Numbered from the stretch's first letter, positions 51,580 to 60,297 are shown. The stretch: DNA of 64,000 bases from CADEEN01 sp963738425 (GCA_963738425.1 CAVTWT010000010.1:1-64000); one strand, 5' to 3'. Numbers and translations: made by a program. The notes: generated from the letters alone by a model not told the origin.

Positions 51580-53748
51580 ATGCCCGCACCCTTCCCTTCC
51601 TGGAGCTCCTCGCACGCCGCCACCCTCGACGAACCGGGATTGCTGCTCTACCGCAGCAATCTGCTCGGCTCCGATCTGCGCATCACCAACTACGGCGGCG
51701 GCAACACGTCGGCGAAGATCGTTCAGCGTGACACGCTCAGCGGCGAGTCGGTCGAGGTGCTTTGGGTCAAGGGCTCGGGCGGTGACCTCGGTTCGATGAA
51801 GCTCGATGGCTTCTCGACGCTGTACATGAGCAAGCTGAATGCGCTCGCTGGCCTGTACCGCGGCCCTGCGCACGAGGACGAGATGGTCGGCTACCTGCCG
51901 CACTGCACGTTCAACCTCAACCCGCGTGCCGCCTCGATCGACACGCCGCTGCATTCGTCGTTGCCCTACGCCCATGTTGACCACATGCATCCGGATGCGG
52001 TCATCGCCATCGCCGCGACGGCCGACTCCGAGGCGATCACCAAGCGCGTGTTCGAAGGCAGTGTCGGCTGGCTGCCGTGGATGCGGCCGGGCTACGAGTT
52101 GGGGCAGCGACTGGCCGCCTACATCGAACGCAACCCCGCGCTGCGCGGCATCGTGCTCGCGGGCCACGGGCTGTTCAGCTGGGGCGACACCGCGCAGGCC
52201 TGCTACGAGAACACCGTCGGGCTGATCGAACGCGCGCAAGCCTGGCTCGAAAGCGAGAGCCGCGCGAAAGGCGCGGTCGCGTTCGGCGGCGTGCGCGAAC
52301 AGCCGTTGGACGATGTCGACCGGCGCGCCGTGCTCGCCGCCGTTCTGCCCGTCCTGCGCGGCGCCGCCTCGGGCGGCGCCGGCGCCGGGCCGTCCCAAGC
52401 CGGCGCGCGCCCCCTCGGGGGGCCGGGGCCGCAGGCCCTTGGGGGGCAGTCAGCCCCCAAGCTGCTGCACGTCAACGGCTCGCCGGAAGTCATGGCTTTC
52501 GTCAACTCGCGTGACCTGGAGCCGCTGGCTGCGCTCGGCACGTCGTGTCCGGATCACTTCCTGCGCACCAAGATCCGACCGCTCGTGATTCCCGAGGCCG
52601 TGTACCGGCTGCAAGGCGATGCCCTGCGCACGAAGCTCGACGAACTGCTCGCCGCCTATCGCGCCGACTACGCTGCCTACTACGAGCGCTGCAAGCGGCC
52701 CACCAGCCCGGCACTGCGCGACGCCAACCCCGTGGTCATCCTGCTGCCGCGCGTGGGCATGGTCACGATCGCCGGCGACAAGGCCACCGCGCGCATCGCC
52801 GGTGAGTTCTATGTCAATGCGATCAACGTGATGCGCGAGGCCAATGCGGTGGACCGTTATGTCGGCCTGCCGGAGCAGGAAGCCTTCGACATCGAGTACT
52901 GGCTGCTCGAAGAAGCCAAGCTGCAGCGCATGCCCAAGCCCAAACCACTGGTGGGCAAAGTGGCGCTGGTGACGGGTGGCGCCGGTGGCATCGGCCAGGC
53001 GATCGCCAAGCGGATGCTGGCCGAAGGTGCGTGCGTGGTGCTCGCCGACATCGACCAGGAAGCCCTGGCCACCGCCACCGCCGATCTGGCGAAGGCCCAC
53101 GGCAATGACCACGTTCGCGGCGTGCGCTGCGACGTCACCGACGAAGGCAGCGTGATCGCCGCTTTCGATGCCGCGAGCGTCGAGTTCGGTGGCGTCGACA
53201 TCCTGGTCAGCAATGCCGGCATTGCGTCGGCTGCGCCGCTGGAGGACACGAGCCTCGCGCTGTGGCAAAAGAACCAGAACATCCTCGCCACCGGCTACTT
53301 CCTGGTCGGCCGTGAAGGCTTCAAGGTGATGAAGCGCCAGCGCACCGGCGGCTCGATCATCGTCGTCGCGAGCAAGAACGGCATGGTGGCCAGCAACCAC
53401 GCCACGGCCTACTGCGCGGCCAAGGCGGCGGAGATCCAACTGTCGCGCAGCTTCGCGCTCGAAGGCGCGCCGCTGTCGATCCGCAGCAACGTGGTCAACC
53501 CCGACGCAGTGATTCGCGGCTCGAAAATCTGGACCGGCAAGTGGAGCGAGGAACGCGCCGCCGCCAACAAGATCGACGAGGGCGATCTGGAAACCTTCTA
53601 CCGAGACCGTTCGATGTTGAAGCGCAGCGTCTATCCGGAAGACATCGCCGAGGCGGCGTACTTCTTTGCCGCCGAGCACCTGTCGGGCAAGTGCACCGGC
53701 AACATCCTCAATGTGGACGCGGGCAACCTCGCGGCGTTCACGCGGTAA
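51580..53748 (+). CDS. rhaEW: Bifunctional rhamnulose-1-phosphate aldolase / lactaldehyde dehydrogenase
   Basis: A 722-aa fusion. Residues 1-430 form a class II aldolase domain with zinc ligands in AHVDHMHPD and the later GHGLF. Residues about 455-722 are a classical SDR (VTGGAGGIGQAIAKR, NAGIAS, YCAAK). The fusion cleaves rhamnulose-1-phosphate to DHAP and L-lactaldehyde and then oxidises the aldehyde. Unusually, a GC-rich intergenic repeat is inserted in frame near residues 262-295, adding a Gly/Pro/Ala-rich stretch. It is followed by the isomerase gene 10 bases on. Confidence 0.9.
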   Translation: MPAPFPSWSSSHAATLDEPGLLLYRSNLLGSDLRITNYGGGNTSAKIVQRDTLSGESVEVLWVKGSGGDLGSMKLDGFSTLYMSKLNALAGLYRGPAHEDEMVGYLPHCTFNLNPRAASIDTPLHSSLPYAHVDHMHPDAVIAIAATADSEAITKRVFEGSVGWLPWMRPGYELGQRLAAYIERNPALRGIVLAGHGLFSWGDTAQACYENTVGLIERAQAWLESESRAKGAVAFGGVREQPLDDVDRRAVLAAVLPVLRGAASGGAGAGPSQAGARPLGGPGPQALGGQSAPKLLHVNGSPEVMAFVNSRDLEPLAALGTSCPDHFLRTKIRPLVIPEAVYRLQGDALRTKLDELLAAYRADYAAYYERCKRPTSPALRDANPVVILLPRVGMVTIAGDKATARIAGEFYVNAINVMREANAVDRYVGLPEQEAFDIEYWLLEEAKLQRMPKPKPLVGKVALVTGGAGGIGQAIAKRMLAEGACVVLADIDQEALATATADLAKAHGNDHVRGVRCDVTDEGSVIAAFDAASVEFGGVDILVSNAGIASAAPLEDTSLALWQKNQNILATGYFLVGREGFKVMKRQRTGGSIIVVASKNGMVASNHATAYCAAKAAEIQLSRSFALEGAPLSIRSNVVNPDAVIRGSKIWTGKWSEERAAANKIDEGDLETFYRDRSMLKRSVYPEDIAEAAYFFAAEHLSGKCTGNILNVDAGNLAAFTR
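52365..52463. repeat. GC-rich dispersed repeat inserted inside the rhaEW coding sequence
   Basis: GGGCCGTCCCAAGCCGG, CCCCCTCGGGGGG and a TTGGGGGGCAG block match the intergenic repeats at 8281 and 61680. Here the sequence is translated as a low-complexity Gly/Pro/Ala linker (GAGAGPSQAGARPLGGPGPQ). It ends with a hairpin, CTTGGGGG and CCCCCAAG. Confidence 0.75.
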
Positions 53749-53758
53749 GGGGAACACC

Positions 53759-55049
53759 ATGAACCCGATCGACACTTCGCTTATCGCGGCGCACAACGAG
53801 CGCTTGGCCGCCGATGCCGATGCCGACTACCGCCAGCTTGGCGAACGCCTCGCGCGCCGCGGCATCGACATCGACGCCGTGCGCGCGCGCGTCGCGGCCT
53901 TCGGCGTCGCGATCCCGAGCTGGGGCGTGGGGACGGGCGGTACGCGCTTTGCGCGCTTTCCGGGGCCTGGCGAGCCGCGTCACGTGTTCGACAAGCTGAC
54001 CGACTGCGCCGTGATCCACCAGCTCGGCCGCGCCACGCCGACCGTCTCGCTGCACATCCCGTGGGACAAGACGGGCGACTACACCGAACTGCGCGAGGTC
54101 GCCACCGGCTACGGCCTGACGTTCGACGCCATCAACTCGAACACCTTCAGCGACCAGAAGGGGCAAACCCACAGCTACAAGTTCGGCAGCCTGACGCACA
54201 GCGACGCTGCGACGCGCGCGCAGGCTGTGGAGCACAACCTCGAATGCATCGAGATCGGGCGCGCACTCGGCTCGAAGGCGCTGACGGTGTGGATCGGCGA
54301 TGGCAGCAACTTCCCCGGCCAGCAGCATTTCCGCCGCGCCTTCGAGCGCTACCTCGACAGCACGAGGCAGATCTACGCTGCGCTGCCGTCCGACTGGCGC
54401 ATGTTTCTTGAACACAAGATCTGCGAGCCGGCGTTCTATGCCACAGTGATCCAGGATTGGGGCTCGAGCTATCTTGCCGCGAGCGCGCTCGGGGCGAAGG
54501 CGCAGTGCCTGGTCGATCTCGGCCATCACGCGCCCAACGTCAACATCGAGCTGATCGTCGCGAGGCTGATCGCGGCCGGCCGCCTCGCGGGCTTCCACTT
54601 CAACGACAGCAAGTACGGCGACGACGACCTTGACGCCGGCAGCGTGGCGCCGTACCGCCTGTTCCTGGTCTTCAACGAACTGGTTGCAGCCGAGCACGAG
54701 CGCGTCGCCGGGTTTCGATCCGGCGTACATGCTCGACCAGAGCCACAACGTCACCGACCCGATCGAGAGCCTGCTCGCCAGCGCCGAGCAGGTGCAGCGC
54801 TCGTACGCGCAGGCCTTGCTGGTGGACCGCGCGGCGCTCGATGCCGCGCAGGACGCGAACGACGCGCTGGTCGCTACGCAAGCGCTCAAACAGGCGTTCC
54901 AGACCGATGTGTCGCCGATCCTGCAGCGCGTGCGGCGCGACGCCGGCGGCGCGATCGATCCGCAGGGCGCTTACCGCGCCAGTGGCTGGCGCGCACGCGT
55001 CGCAAGCGAGCGGCCGGCCGCCCCCGCCGGAGGCGGCGGCATTGTTTGA
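53759..55049 (+). pseudogene. rhaI: L-rhamnose isomerase, broken by a single-base frameshift
   Basis: An L-rhamnose isomerase of the RhaI type. Metal and catalytic residues are in FLEHKICEPAF, LVDLGHHAPNVN and FHFNDSKYGDDDLDAG, all before the break. At 54710-54715 (GGGTTT) one extra base ends the frame after VAG; the normal continuation FDPAYMLDQSHNVTDP to PIESLL lies one frame over and runs to TGA 55047. The span is one base more than 430 codons, so one inserted base explains it. A strong AAGGGGA precedes the start. Either a real mutation or a sequencing error. Confidence 0.82.
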
Positions 55050-56449
55050 TGCTCACTGCGGTCGTTGATATCGGGAAGACCCATTCGCGCCTGGCGGTGC
55101 TCGATCGCCAGGGCGACGTCGTCGCGCAGCATGATGGCGAAAGCGCCTCGACCACCGCCGCGGGTGGCTGGCGCGCGCTGGACACCGCCGGCACCGAGGC
55201 CTGGCTCTTCGGCGCTCTGAGTTCCCTTGGCACCGAGCGCAAGGCACTCAGGCACCTGGTGGTGACTACGCATGGTGCCGCGGTGGCGGCATTGGCCGGG
55301 GAACAACTCGCATGGCCAGTGGCCGACTACGAGTTTGAAGGCTTCGACGAGCGGCCAGCAGCGACGCTGGAGGCGCTGGACCCGTTCGAGGTCACGCTGA
55401 GCCCGGTCCTGCCGCGCGGCCTGAACATGGGCCTTCAGCTCGACTGGTTTGCACGCCACGAGGCTGCGGCGTTCGAGCGTGCCGACACCCTGCTGCCCTA
55501 CCCGCAGTACTGGGCATGGCGTCTCAGTGGCGTCGCCGCCAGCGAGGTGTCTTCACTGGGCTGCCACACACTGCTGTGGCAGCCGCACGCGCGGGCCTTC
55601 TCGCCGTGGGCACGCGACCGCGGGTTCGCACAACGCTTTGCGCCGCTGCGCTTCGCCTGGGAGGGGCTGGGCACCCTGCGGCCCGAACTCGCGCACCGTC
55701 TGGGACTGTCGGGCAGTCTCCTGGTACACACCGGCGCTCACGACAGCAACGCGTGTCTGGCGCGCTGGCTGCGTCACTGGCCTCGCCTGACCCTCGTCTC
55801 CAGTGGCACCTGGCTTGTAGTGATGGCGCTCGGATCCGTGGCGGTGCGGCTCGACCCGGAGAATGACGAGCTGGCCAACGTCTCGGTGCGCAACGAGCCT
55901 GTCCCTACCGCGCGGTTCATGGGGGGACGCGAACTGCACGCACTCTGCGCCGGCGCAGATCCGGCGCTGGCCGATCTGCCGACGCTGGATGCGCTGCTCG
56001 CACGTGCGCTGCGCGTCCTGCCGGCGTTCGAGACGCAGGGCGGCCCGTTTCGAGGACGCCCCGGGGAATTGAGAGATGCTGCGGGTTCTGTCTCGCTGTC
56101 GGACCTGACGCCGCGGGAGCGCGCCACGGCCGCTGCGCTCTACGTGGCGCAGATGACTGCTCGGACCATCGAGCGGCTGGGCGGCGCGCAACCGGTGGTG
56201 CTGGAAGGTCCCTTCGCGCACAACCCGGTGATCGTCGAAGTCCTCGCGGCATTGCTGCCTCCCCGCTCGTTGCACGTGGTCGACGCCGACCTGGAAGGCA
56301 CGGTACGAGGCGGCGAGATGTTGGCTCGGTGGACCGAAGTCAGCCTGGCGCTACCAACTTGTCGCGTCGTTGAAGCGGGCGACATCGCCGCGCGCGTGCG
56401 CGCAAGCCACCGCGACTGGCTTGCACTGCTGGGAGGGGGAAATGCCTGA
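55049..56449 (+). CDS. FGGY-family carbohydrate kinase (rhamnulokinase-like)
   Basis: A 466-aa FGGY kinase. The N-terminal phosphate loop is VVDIGKTHSRLAVL, then THGAAVAAL and SSGTWLVVMAL in the second domain, and the ATP-binding GPFAHNPVIVEVL near the C terminus. From position it should phosphorylate L-rhamnulose before cleavage by RhaEW. Its ATG overlaps the isomerase stop as TGATG. Because of the frameshift upstream, the isomerase frame runs on through this gene without a stop. Confidence 0.85.
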   Translation: MLTAVVDIGKTHSRLAVLDRQGDVVAQHDGESASTTAAGGWRALDTAGTEAWLFGALSSLGTERKALRHLVVTTHGAAVAALAGEQLAWPVADYEFEGFDERPAATLEALDPFEVTLSPVLPRGLNMGLQLDWFARHEAAAFERADTLLPYPQYWAWRLSGVAASEVSSLGCHTLLWQPHARAFSPWARDRGFAQRFAPLRFAWEGLGTLRPELAHRLGLSGSLLVHTGAHDSNACLARWLRHWPRLTLVSSGTWLVVMALGSVAVRLDPENDELANVSVRNEPVPTARFMGGRELHALCAGADPALADLPTLDALLARALRVLPAFETQGGPFRGRPGELRDAAGSVSLSDLTPRERATAAALYVAQMTARTIERLGGAQPVVLEGPFAHNPVIVEVLAALLPPRSLHVVDADLEGTVRGGEMLARWTEVSLALPTCRVVEAGDIAARVRASHRDWLALLGGGNA

Positions 56450-56696
56450 ACACTCGCGGCCGTCCGCGACCTTCGAAAGCCACGAACGACGCTTTCTCCT
56501 CACCGTGTGCGGGATCGGTCCGGGCGTACTGGCACGGCTCGAGGCTTGCGGCTACAACTCCCTCGAGCGCATTCGCGAGGTCGGCGTCCCGATGGTGGTG
56601 GAGAAGGTGGTCAGCGTGGTCGGCTCGAGGGCCTGGGGAAACCGGCGACGCGCCCTCGAGCGCGCGCTGCGCGCTGCCTCAAGAGAAGTCAGCTGA
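56442..56696 (+). CDS. Small helix-hairpin-helix protein
   Basis: An 84-aa protein with a helix-hairpin-helix-like motif: CGIGPGVLARLEACGYNSLE, then a basic C-terminal helix (GNRRRALERALRAA). This suggests nucleic acid binding, though no function is known. It overlaps the kinase gene by 8 bases and so is translated with it. Its 3' end overlaps the convergent LysR gene by 8 bases. Confidence 0.65.
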   Translation: MPEHSRPSATFESHERRFLLTVCGIGPGVLARLEACGYNSLERIREVGVPMVVEKVVSVVGSRAWGNRRRALERALRAASREVS

Positions 56697-57603
56697 CGCG
56701 ACAAGACGTCAGCTCAGGGCCTTTCGCTACCAGAAAGTCGAGCAGGGCTTGTGCCGCAGTTGACAGTGGCCTGTCGCGCCGATGCAGCAGGCACCAGTCC
56801 AGCCACTTGGGCATGTCCGGCAGGCACAGCACGGCGAGGCGGCCGGCCTCCAGCTCCACCTGGATCGCGTGAGCCGACATCAGCGATATACCGAGCCCGG
56901 CCATCACCGCCTGCTTCACCGTTTCGTTGCCCTGCAATTCGACGGCGACCGGAGGGCGCAGTGCCCGGGCTTGAAGCAGGTGCTCGAAGAATTGCCGCGT
57001 CGCCGAGCCCGCCTCGCGCAGCACGATCGGTTCGTGCCTCAGCTCTGACCAGTCGAGCGCTGCTCGGCCCGCCAGCGGATGATCAGCGCCGGCCACGATC
57101 ACATGCGGGTGGCGCGCGAAGGTCAGTGCCTCGACGTCGGCCTCTGCCGGAGGGTAGCCCGTGATGGCCAGGTCGAGCCGGTATTCGGCCAAATGGATCA
57201 ACAACGCATCTCGCTTGTCCACCGTCAGCTGGACCCGCAACTGCGGATGGGCGCGCCCGAACTCCTGCAGCAGCTTCGGTGCGAAGTAGTTGGCCGGCAT
57301 CACCACCCCCAGGTGCAGGACCCCCAGCAGCCCCGCGGCCAACGCCTCCGCAGCGTCTTCGGCGACCCGAACCTCGGCCAGAATGGCGCGCGCGTGGCGA
57401 AGCAGAACCTGCCCGGCCGGCGTGGGCATGATGGGCCGCGCCTGCTTGTTGAACAGCAGCAGACCCACTGCATCCTCGAGTTGCTTGATCTGCATCGAGA
57501 TTGCCGGCTGGGTCACCTCCAGCGTCTCGGCGGCCCGCGAAAAGCTGCCCAGTGCCGCTACCGCTTCGAAGCTGCGCCAATGGCGAAGGCTGATGTCATT
57601 CAT
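56689..57603 (-). CDS. LysR-family regulator (CbbR/CysB-like)
   Basis: A 304-aa LysR protein. HTH: LRHWRSFEAVAALGSFSRAA then EVTQPAISMQIKQLE. The effector domain has HLGVVMPANYFAPKLLQEF and GNETVKQAVMAGLGISLMSA, as in CbbR-like members. It is convergent with the rhamnose operon, so regulation of it is not obvious; its own target may have been the truncated genes to the right. GTG 57612 is an alternative start. Confidence 0.85.
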   Translation of the reverse strand: MNDISLRHWRSFEAVAALGSFSRAAETLEVTQPAISMQIKQLEDAVGLLLFNKQARPIMPTPAGQVLLRHARAILAEVRVAEDAAEALAAGLLGVLHLGVVMPANYFAPKLLQEFGRAHPQLRVQLTVDKRDALLIHLAEYRLDLAITGYPPAEADVEALTFARHPHVIVAGADHPLAGRAALDWSELRHEPIVLREAGSATRQFFEHLLQARALRPPVAVELQGNETVKQAVMAGLGISLMSAHAIQVELEAGRLAVLCLPDMPKWLDWCLLHRRDRPLSTAAQALLDFLVAKGPELTSCRVS

Positions 57604-57628
57604 GGAGGTCACGGACTCACCTGCACGC

Positions 57629-58085
57629 TCACTCCGGCAAGATGCCGATTTCCTTGGCTATCGCCGCCCAGCGCACCGACTCGGCCCTCCGGAACACGCC
57701 GACCGGATGGTAGACGAACACGGCATCGGGCTTCGCCGCATGGAGCTGCGCAATCTTCGTCGATGAGTCCGGCTGGTTGACCTGCGTGTAGACCTCCTCG
57801 ACGACCTTGCCCTTTGTTTTGTAGAAGCGCTTGAAGCGGCGAGCATGTCCTTGCCTGCCTGGTAGCTCGGCGCCATCAGGTAGATGCTCTTGATGCCGCG
57901 GTCCTGCGCAAACTTGCCCATCGCCTCGGCAGCACCGTCGTTCTGCCAAGCGGTCGAAAAGACGTTGGCTTCGCACTGCGCTCCGGCAATCGGCGACGGG
58001 CCGGCGTTGCTGGTGATCGCCACCACGCCCGACTTGGCCAGGCGCGGCATGCTGCCCATCAGCACGTTCGAGAACGACAGGCGGC
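57629..58085 (-). pseudogene. Branched-chain amino acid ABC-type binding protein (LivK-like), broken
   Basis: Two frames together read a Peripla_BP_6 protein: RLAKSGVVAITSNAGPSPIA and GIKSIYLMAPSYQAGKDMLA in one, then FKRFYKTKGKVVEEVYTQVN and KPDAVFVYHP in another. Frame changes near 57845 and again near 57700. The N-terminal part and signal peptide are missing. It is a truncated remnant beside the att repeat. Confidence 0.75.
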
Positions 58086-58208
58086 TGCGCGCGCAGCACA
58101 CGCGTCGGTTCGGAACGACGGTCGTTGGCGTCCCAACAAGTGGTACGACCAAGCCCTTCAAAGGATCGGGAAGATCACTCCATCATCAGCAACAACTCCC
58201 GCAGGCTC

Positions 58209-58326
58209 AACTTCCCGGTGATCTGGAACGAGCGTTGGAGCGGCGGCAATGTCGTACTGCTTGGCAACGCGTTGCGAACGGCACATTTCTCCATCGGTTC
58301 GGGCATGCGTCTGGCGATGGAAGCGT
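58209..58326 (+). pseudogene. Fragment of a salicylyl-CoA 5-hydroxylase-type flavoprotein
   Basis: About 39 codons read GGNVVLLGNALRTAHFSIGSG then MRLAMEA, the GD-loop region of FAD hydroxylases like salicylyl-CoA 5-hydroxylase, with Asp changed (LLGN in place of LLGD). No start, no FAD-binding N terminus and no continuation are present. It is a scrap of a catabolic gene next to the att repeat. Confidence 0.6.
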
Positions 58327-58407
58327 ATGGTCCTTCGTATGGACCGGAAATCGCGCCACAGGCGCTCAGTGTCAGCGGCCGCTCGCGCGCATTGCCTGGA
58401 GGAGATT

Positions 58408-58453
58408 GGTGGGCCCTGAAGGATTCGAACCTTCGACCAACGGATTAAGAGTC
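58408..58453 (-). repeat. tRNA-Lys(CTT)-like 3' fragment, attachment repeat copy 2
   Basis: On the minus strand: GACTCTTAATCC (anticodon loop with CTT), T-arm GAAGG-TTCGAAT-CCTTC, acceptor AGGGCCC, A and CCA. It matches 49-86 at 37 of 38 bases. The 5' anticodon stem does not pair and the D-arm is absent, so the tRNA is truncated. It extends 8 bases further into the anticodon loop than copy 1. Confidence 0.78.
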
Positions 58454-58468
58454 AACAGGAAAAGACTC

Positions 58469-59728
58469 TCAACTCCGCGCCACGGCCAAGCCTCGCCGTC
58501 GTTTCATCGGGATGACTTCGGCACCTTCCCGCAGTTTGTCCAAGTAGTCTGCCCAAAGCTGAACCATTTTCCGGCGCTGCTCAAGAAACTCGGTGCGGTT
58601 GTAGGCGCGTCCGAGCGAGTCCTTCACAGCGTGCGCCAGTTGCGCCTCGATCACGGCTTCATCGACGTTCAGTCGTTCGGCCAACAGCGTGCGCGCCATC
58701 GCGCGAAATCCGTGACCCGTCATCTCGTCCTTGGGAAACCCCATGCGCCGAAGCGCTGAGAGAACGCCGTTGTCGCTCATCGGACGCTCACCGGTGCGCG
58801 GGCTTGGAAAGACGTACCGGCCATGTCCCGTCAGCGGCAAAAGATCGCGCAGGATGGCGATCGCCTGTCGCGGCAGCGGCACGACGTGGGCGGCGCCGCT
58901 CAACTTCTCCTGCTTCGTTCGCTTCATGCGCGCGCCGGGAATGCGCCACTGCTTCGCATCGAGGTCGAACTCGATCCACTCGGCCTTGCGCAACTCGCCC
59001 GGTCGAACGAAGACGAGTGGTGCCAATTGCAGTGCCGCTCGCGTGATCGGCATGCCTTTGTAGTCTTCGATCGCACGCAGCAATTCGCCAACACGCGTGG
59101 GGTCGGTGATCGCAGCCATGTGCCGCACGAGGACCGGCTTGAGCGCGCCGCGCAGGTCAGGCGTCGGATCGCGTTCGGCGCGTCCGGTCGCAATCGCATA
59201 CCTGAACACTTGGCCGCACGCCTGCAGCGCGCGGTGCGCGGTTTCGATCGCGCCGCGCGCCTCGATGCGTCGCATCGTGTGAAGCAGCTGCGGGGCTTTG
59301 ATCTCGCTGATGATCAGACCACCGAGCCAAGGAAACACGTCCTGCTTAAGCCGGATCAAGGTCCGTGCCGCGTGACCAGCACTGACCTGGGCCTGGTGAA
59401 CTGTCGTGTGCCACTCCCGTGCGACGGCTTCGAAGCTGTTGACCGCCTCCTGCGACTTGCTCGCCTTTTCCGCACGCCGCGCGTCACTCGGATCCACCCC
59501 CTGCGCCAGCAGCTCGCGCGCGCGATCACGCTTCTCGCGGGCCGCCTTCAGCCCCGTGTCGGGATAGGTGCCCATCGAGAGCAACTTCTCGCGGCCGTCG
59601 AAGCGGTACTTCAATCGCCACCAACGTCCGCCACTGGGTGTGACCTCGAGGTACAGGCCTCGCTCGTCGTAAAGGCGAACCGCAGTCGCGGCGGGCTTGG
59701 TCGATCGAATCTGCGTGTCGCTGAGCAT
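58469..59728 (-). CDS. P4-type integrase (DUF4102, tyrosine recombinase)
   Basis: A 419-aa integrase. The N-terminal DUF4102 arm-binding domain (LSDTQIRSTKPAATAVRLYD) is followed by a core-binding domain and a complete catalytic set: Arg in FVRPGELRKAEW, HGFR in MTGHGFRAMART, His in LAHAVKD and Tyr in RAYNRTEF. It lies between the tRNA-Lys-like fragment and ssrA, both classic island targets. Iterated arm sites lie directly upstream. Confidence 0.92.
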   Translation of the reverse strand: MLSDTQIRSTKPAATAVRLYDERGLYLEVTPSGGRWWRLKYRFDGREKLLSMGTYPDTGLKAAREKRDRARELLAQGVDPSDARRAEKASKSQEAVNSFEAVAREWHTTVHQAQVSAGHAARTLIRLKQDVFPWLGGLIISEIKAPQLLHTMRRIEARGAIETAHRALQACGQVFRYAIATGRAERDPTPDLRGALKPVLVRHMAAITDPTRVGELLRAIEDYKGMPITRAALQLAPLVFVRPGELRKAEWIEFDLDAKQWRIPGARMKRTKQEKLSGAAHVVPLPRQAIAILRDLLPLTGHGRYVFPSPRTGERPMSDNGVLSALRRMGFPKDEMTGHGFRAMARTLLAERLNVDEAVIEAQLAHAVKDSLGRAYNRTEFLEQRRKMVQLWADYLDKLREGAEVIPMKRRRGLAVARS

Positions 59729-59737
59729 GACGCCTCT

Positions 59738-59787
59738 GGGGGTAACTGTAGTTGGGCTATTGGCCAGTTACCCCCAAAGTTACCCCC
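59738..59787. repeat. Three AGTTACCCCC iterons upstream of the integrase
   Basis: An inverted copy, GGGGGTAACT (59738-59747), and two direct copies, AGTTACCCCC (59766-59775 and 59778-59787), lie just upstream of the integrase start. They are likely arm-type sites for integrase or an AlpA-like factor. A decayed pair with the same spacing lies at 13063-13083. Confidence 0.6.
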
Positions 59788-59912
59788 ATCGGGGCCAAGA
59801 TTCAAGGAGACGCCTTTAGACGTTCCTGGCAAGAAAAAACCTCCAAGTGATTGATTCACAAGGAGGTTTATGGACTTCTCTGGACGTTGTTGGACGTTAT
59901 GAGATCTTCAAA

Positions 59913-60285
59913 TGGTGGAGCCGGGGGGAATCGAACCCCCGTCCGCAAGCCATCACCGGACAGTTCTACATGCGTAGTGCTCTGATTTGTTTCTCACCCC
60001 ATCGCCGCGCAGGCACACGCTGCGGGAGGAGCCAGTCACCTAAGTCTTACGCTGAATCAAGTGACCCGATTCAGCGCCAGCCGATGTGAATGACCTCTCA
60101 GCCTACAGTCTTGCGACCATCGACCCGGCCCATCGGCCTGCCGTTGAGAGGCTCACCGGTTTTAAGCGGCGAGTGCGTACGTTTGATCGTTCGCAGTTAC
60201 TTTGTTTCCAGTGGATTTACGAGCGAACTGGTGCTCGGCATGCCCTGCGTCGGATCCGAACCCGCGTCGAAACCAAGTCGGCCCC
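59913..60285 (-). ncRNA. ssrA: Transfer-messenger RNA
   Basis: The minus strand starts GGGGCCGACTTGGTTTCGACG (5' end at 60285), a canonical tmRNA 5' end, and finishes with a T-arm GGGGG-TTCGATT-CCCCC, acceptor CGGCTCC, A and CCA (59913). The 5' GGGGCCG pairs with the 3' acceptor strand. The tag frame at 60194-60162 encodes ANDQTYALAA followed by a stop. It rescues stalled ribosomes with SmpB. Its 3' end is intact although an integrase lies nearby. Confidence 0.95.
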
Positions 60286-60297
60286 ATGGACCGTAGT

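Noticed and set aside
53666..56449. A genuine isomerase-kinase fusion protein
   Set aside because: About 110 residues between the domains are out-of-frame reading of the isomerase C terminus, whose true sequence is present one frame over, and the kinase has its own coupled start.
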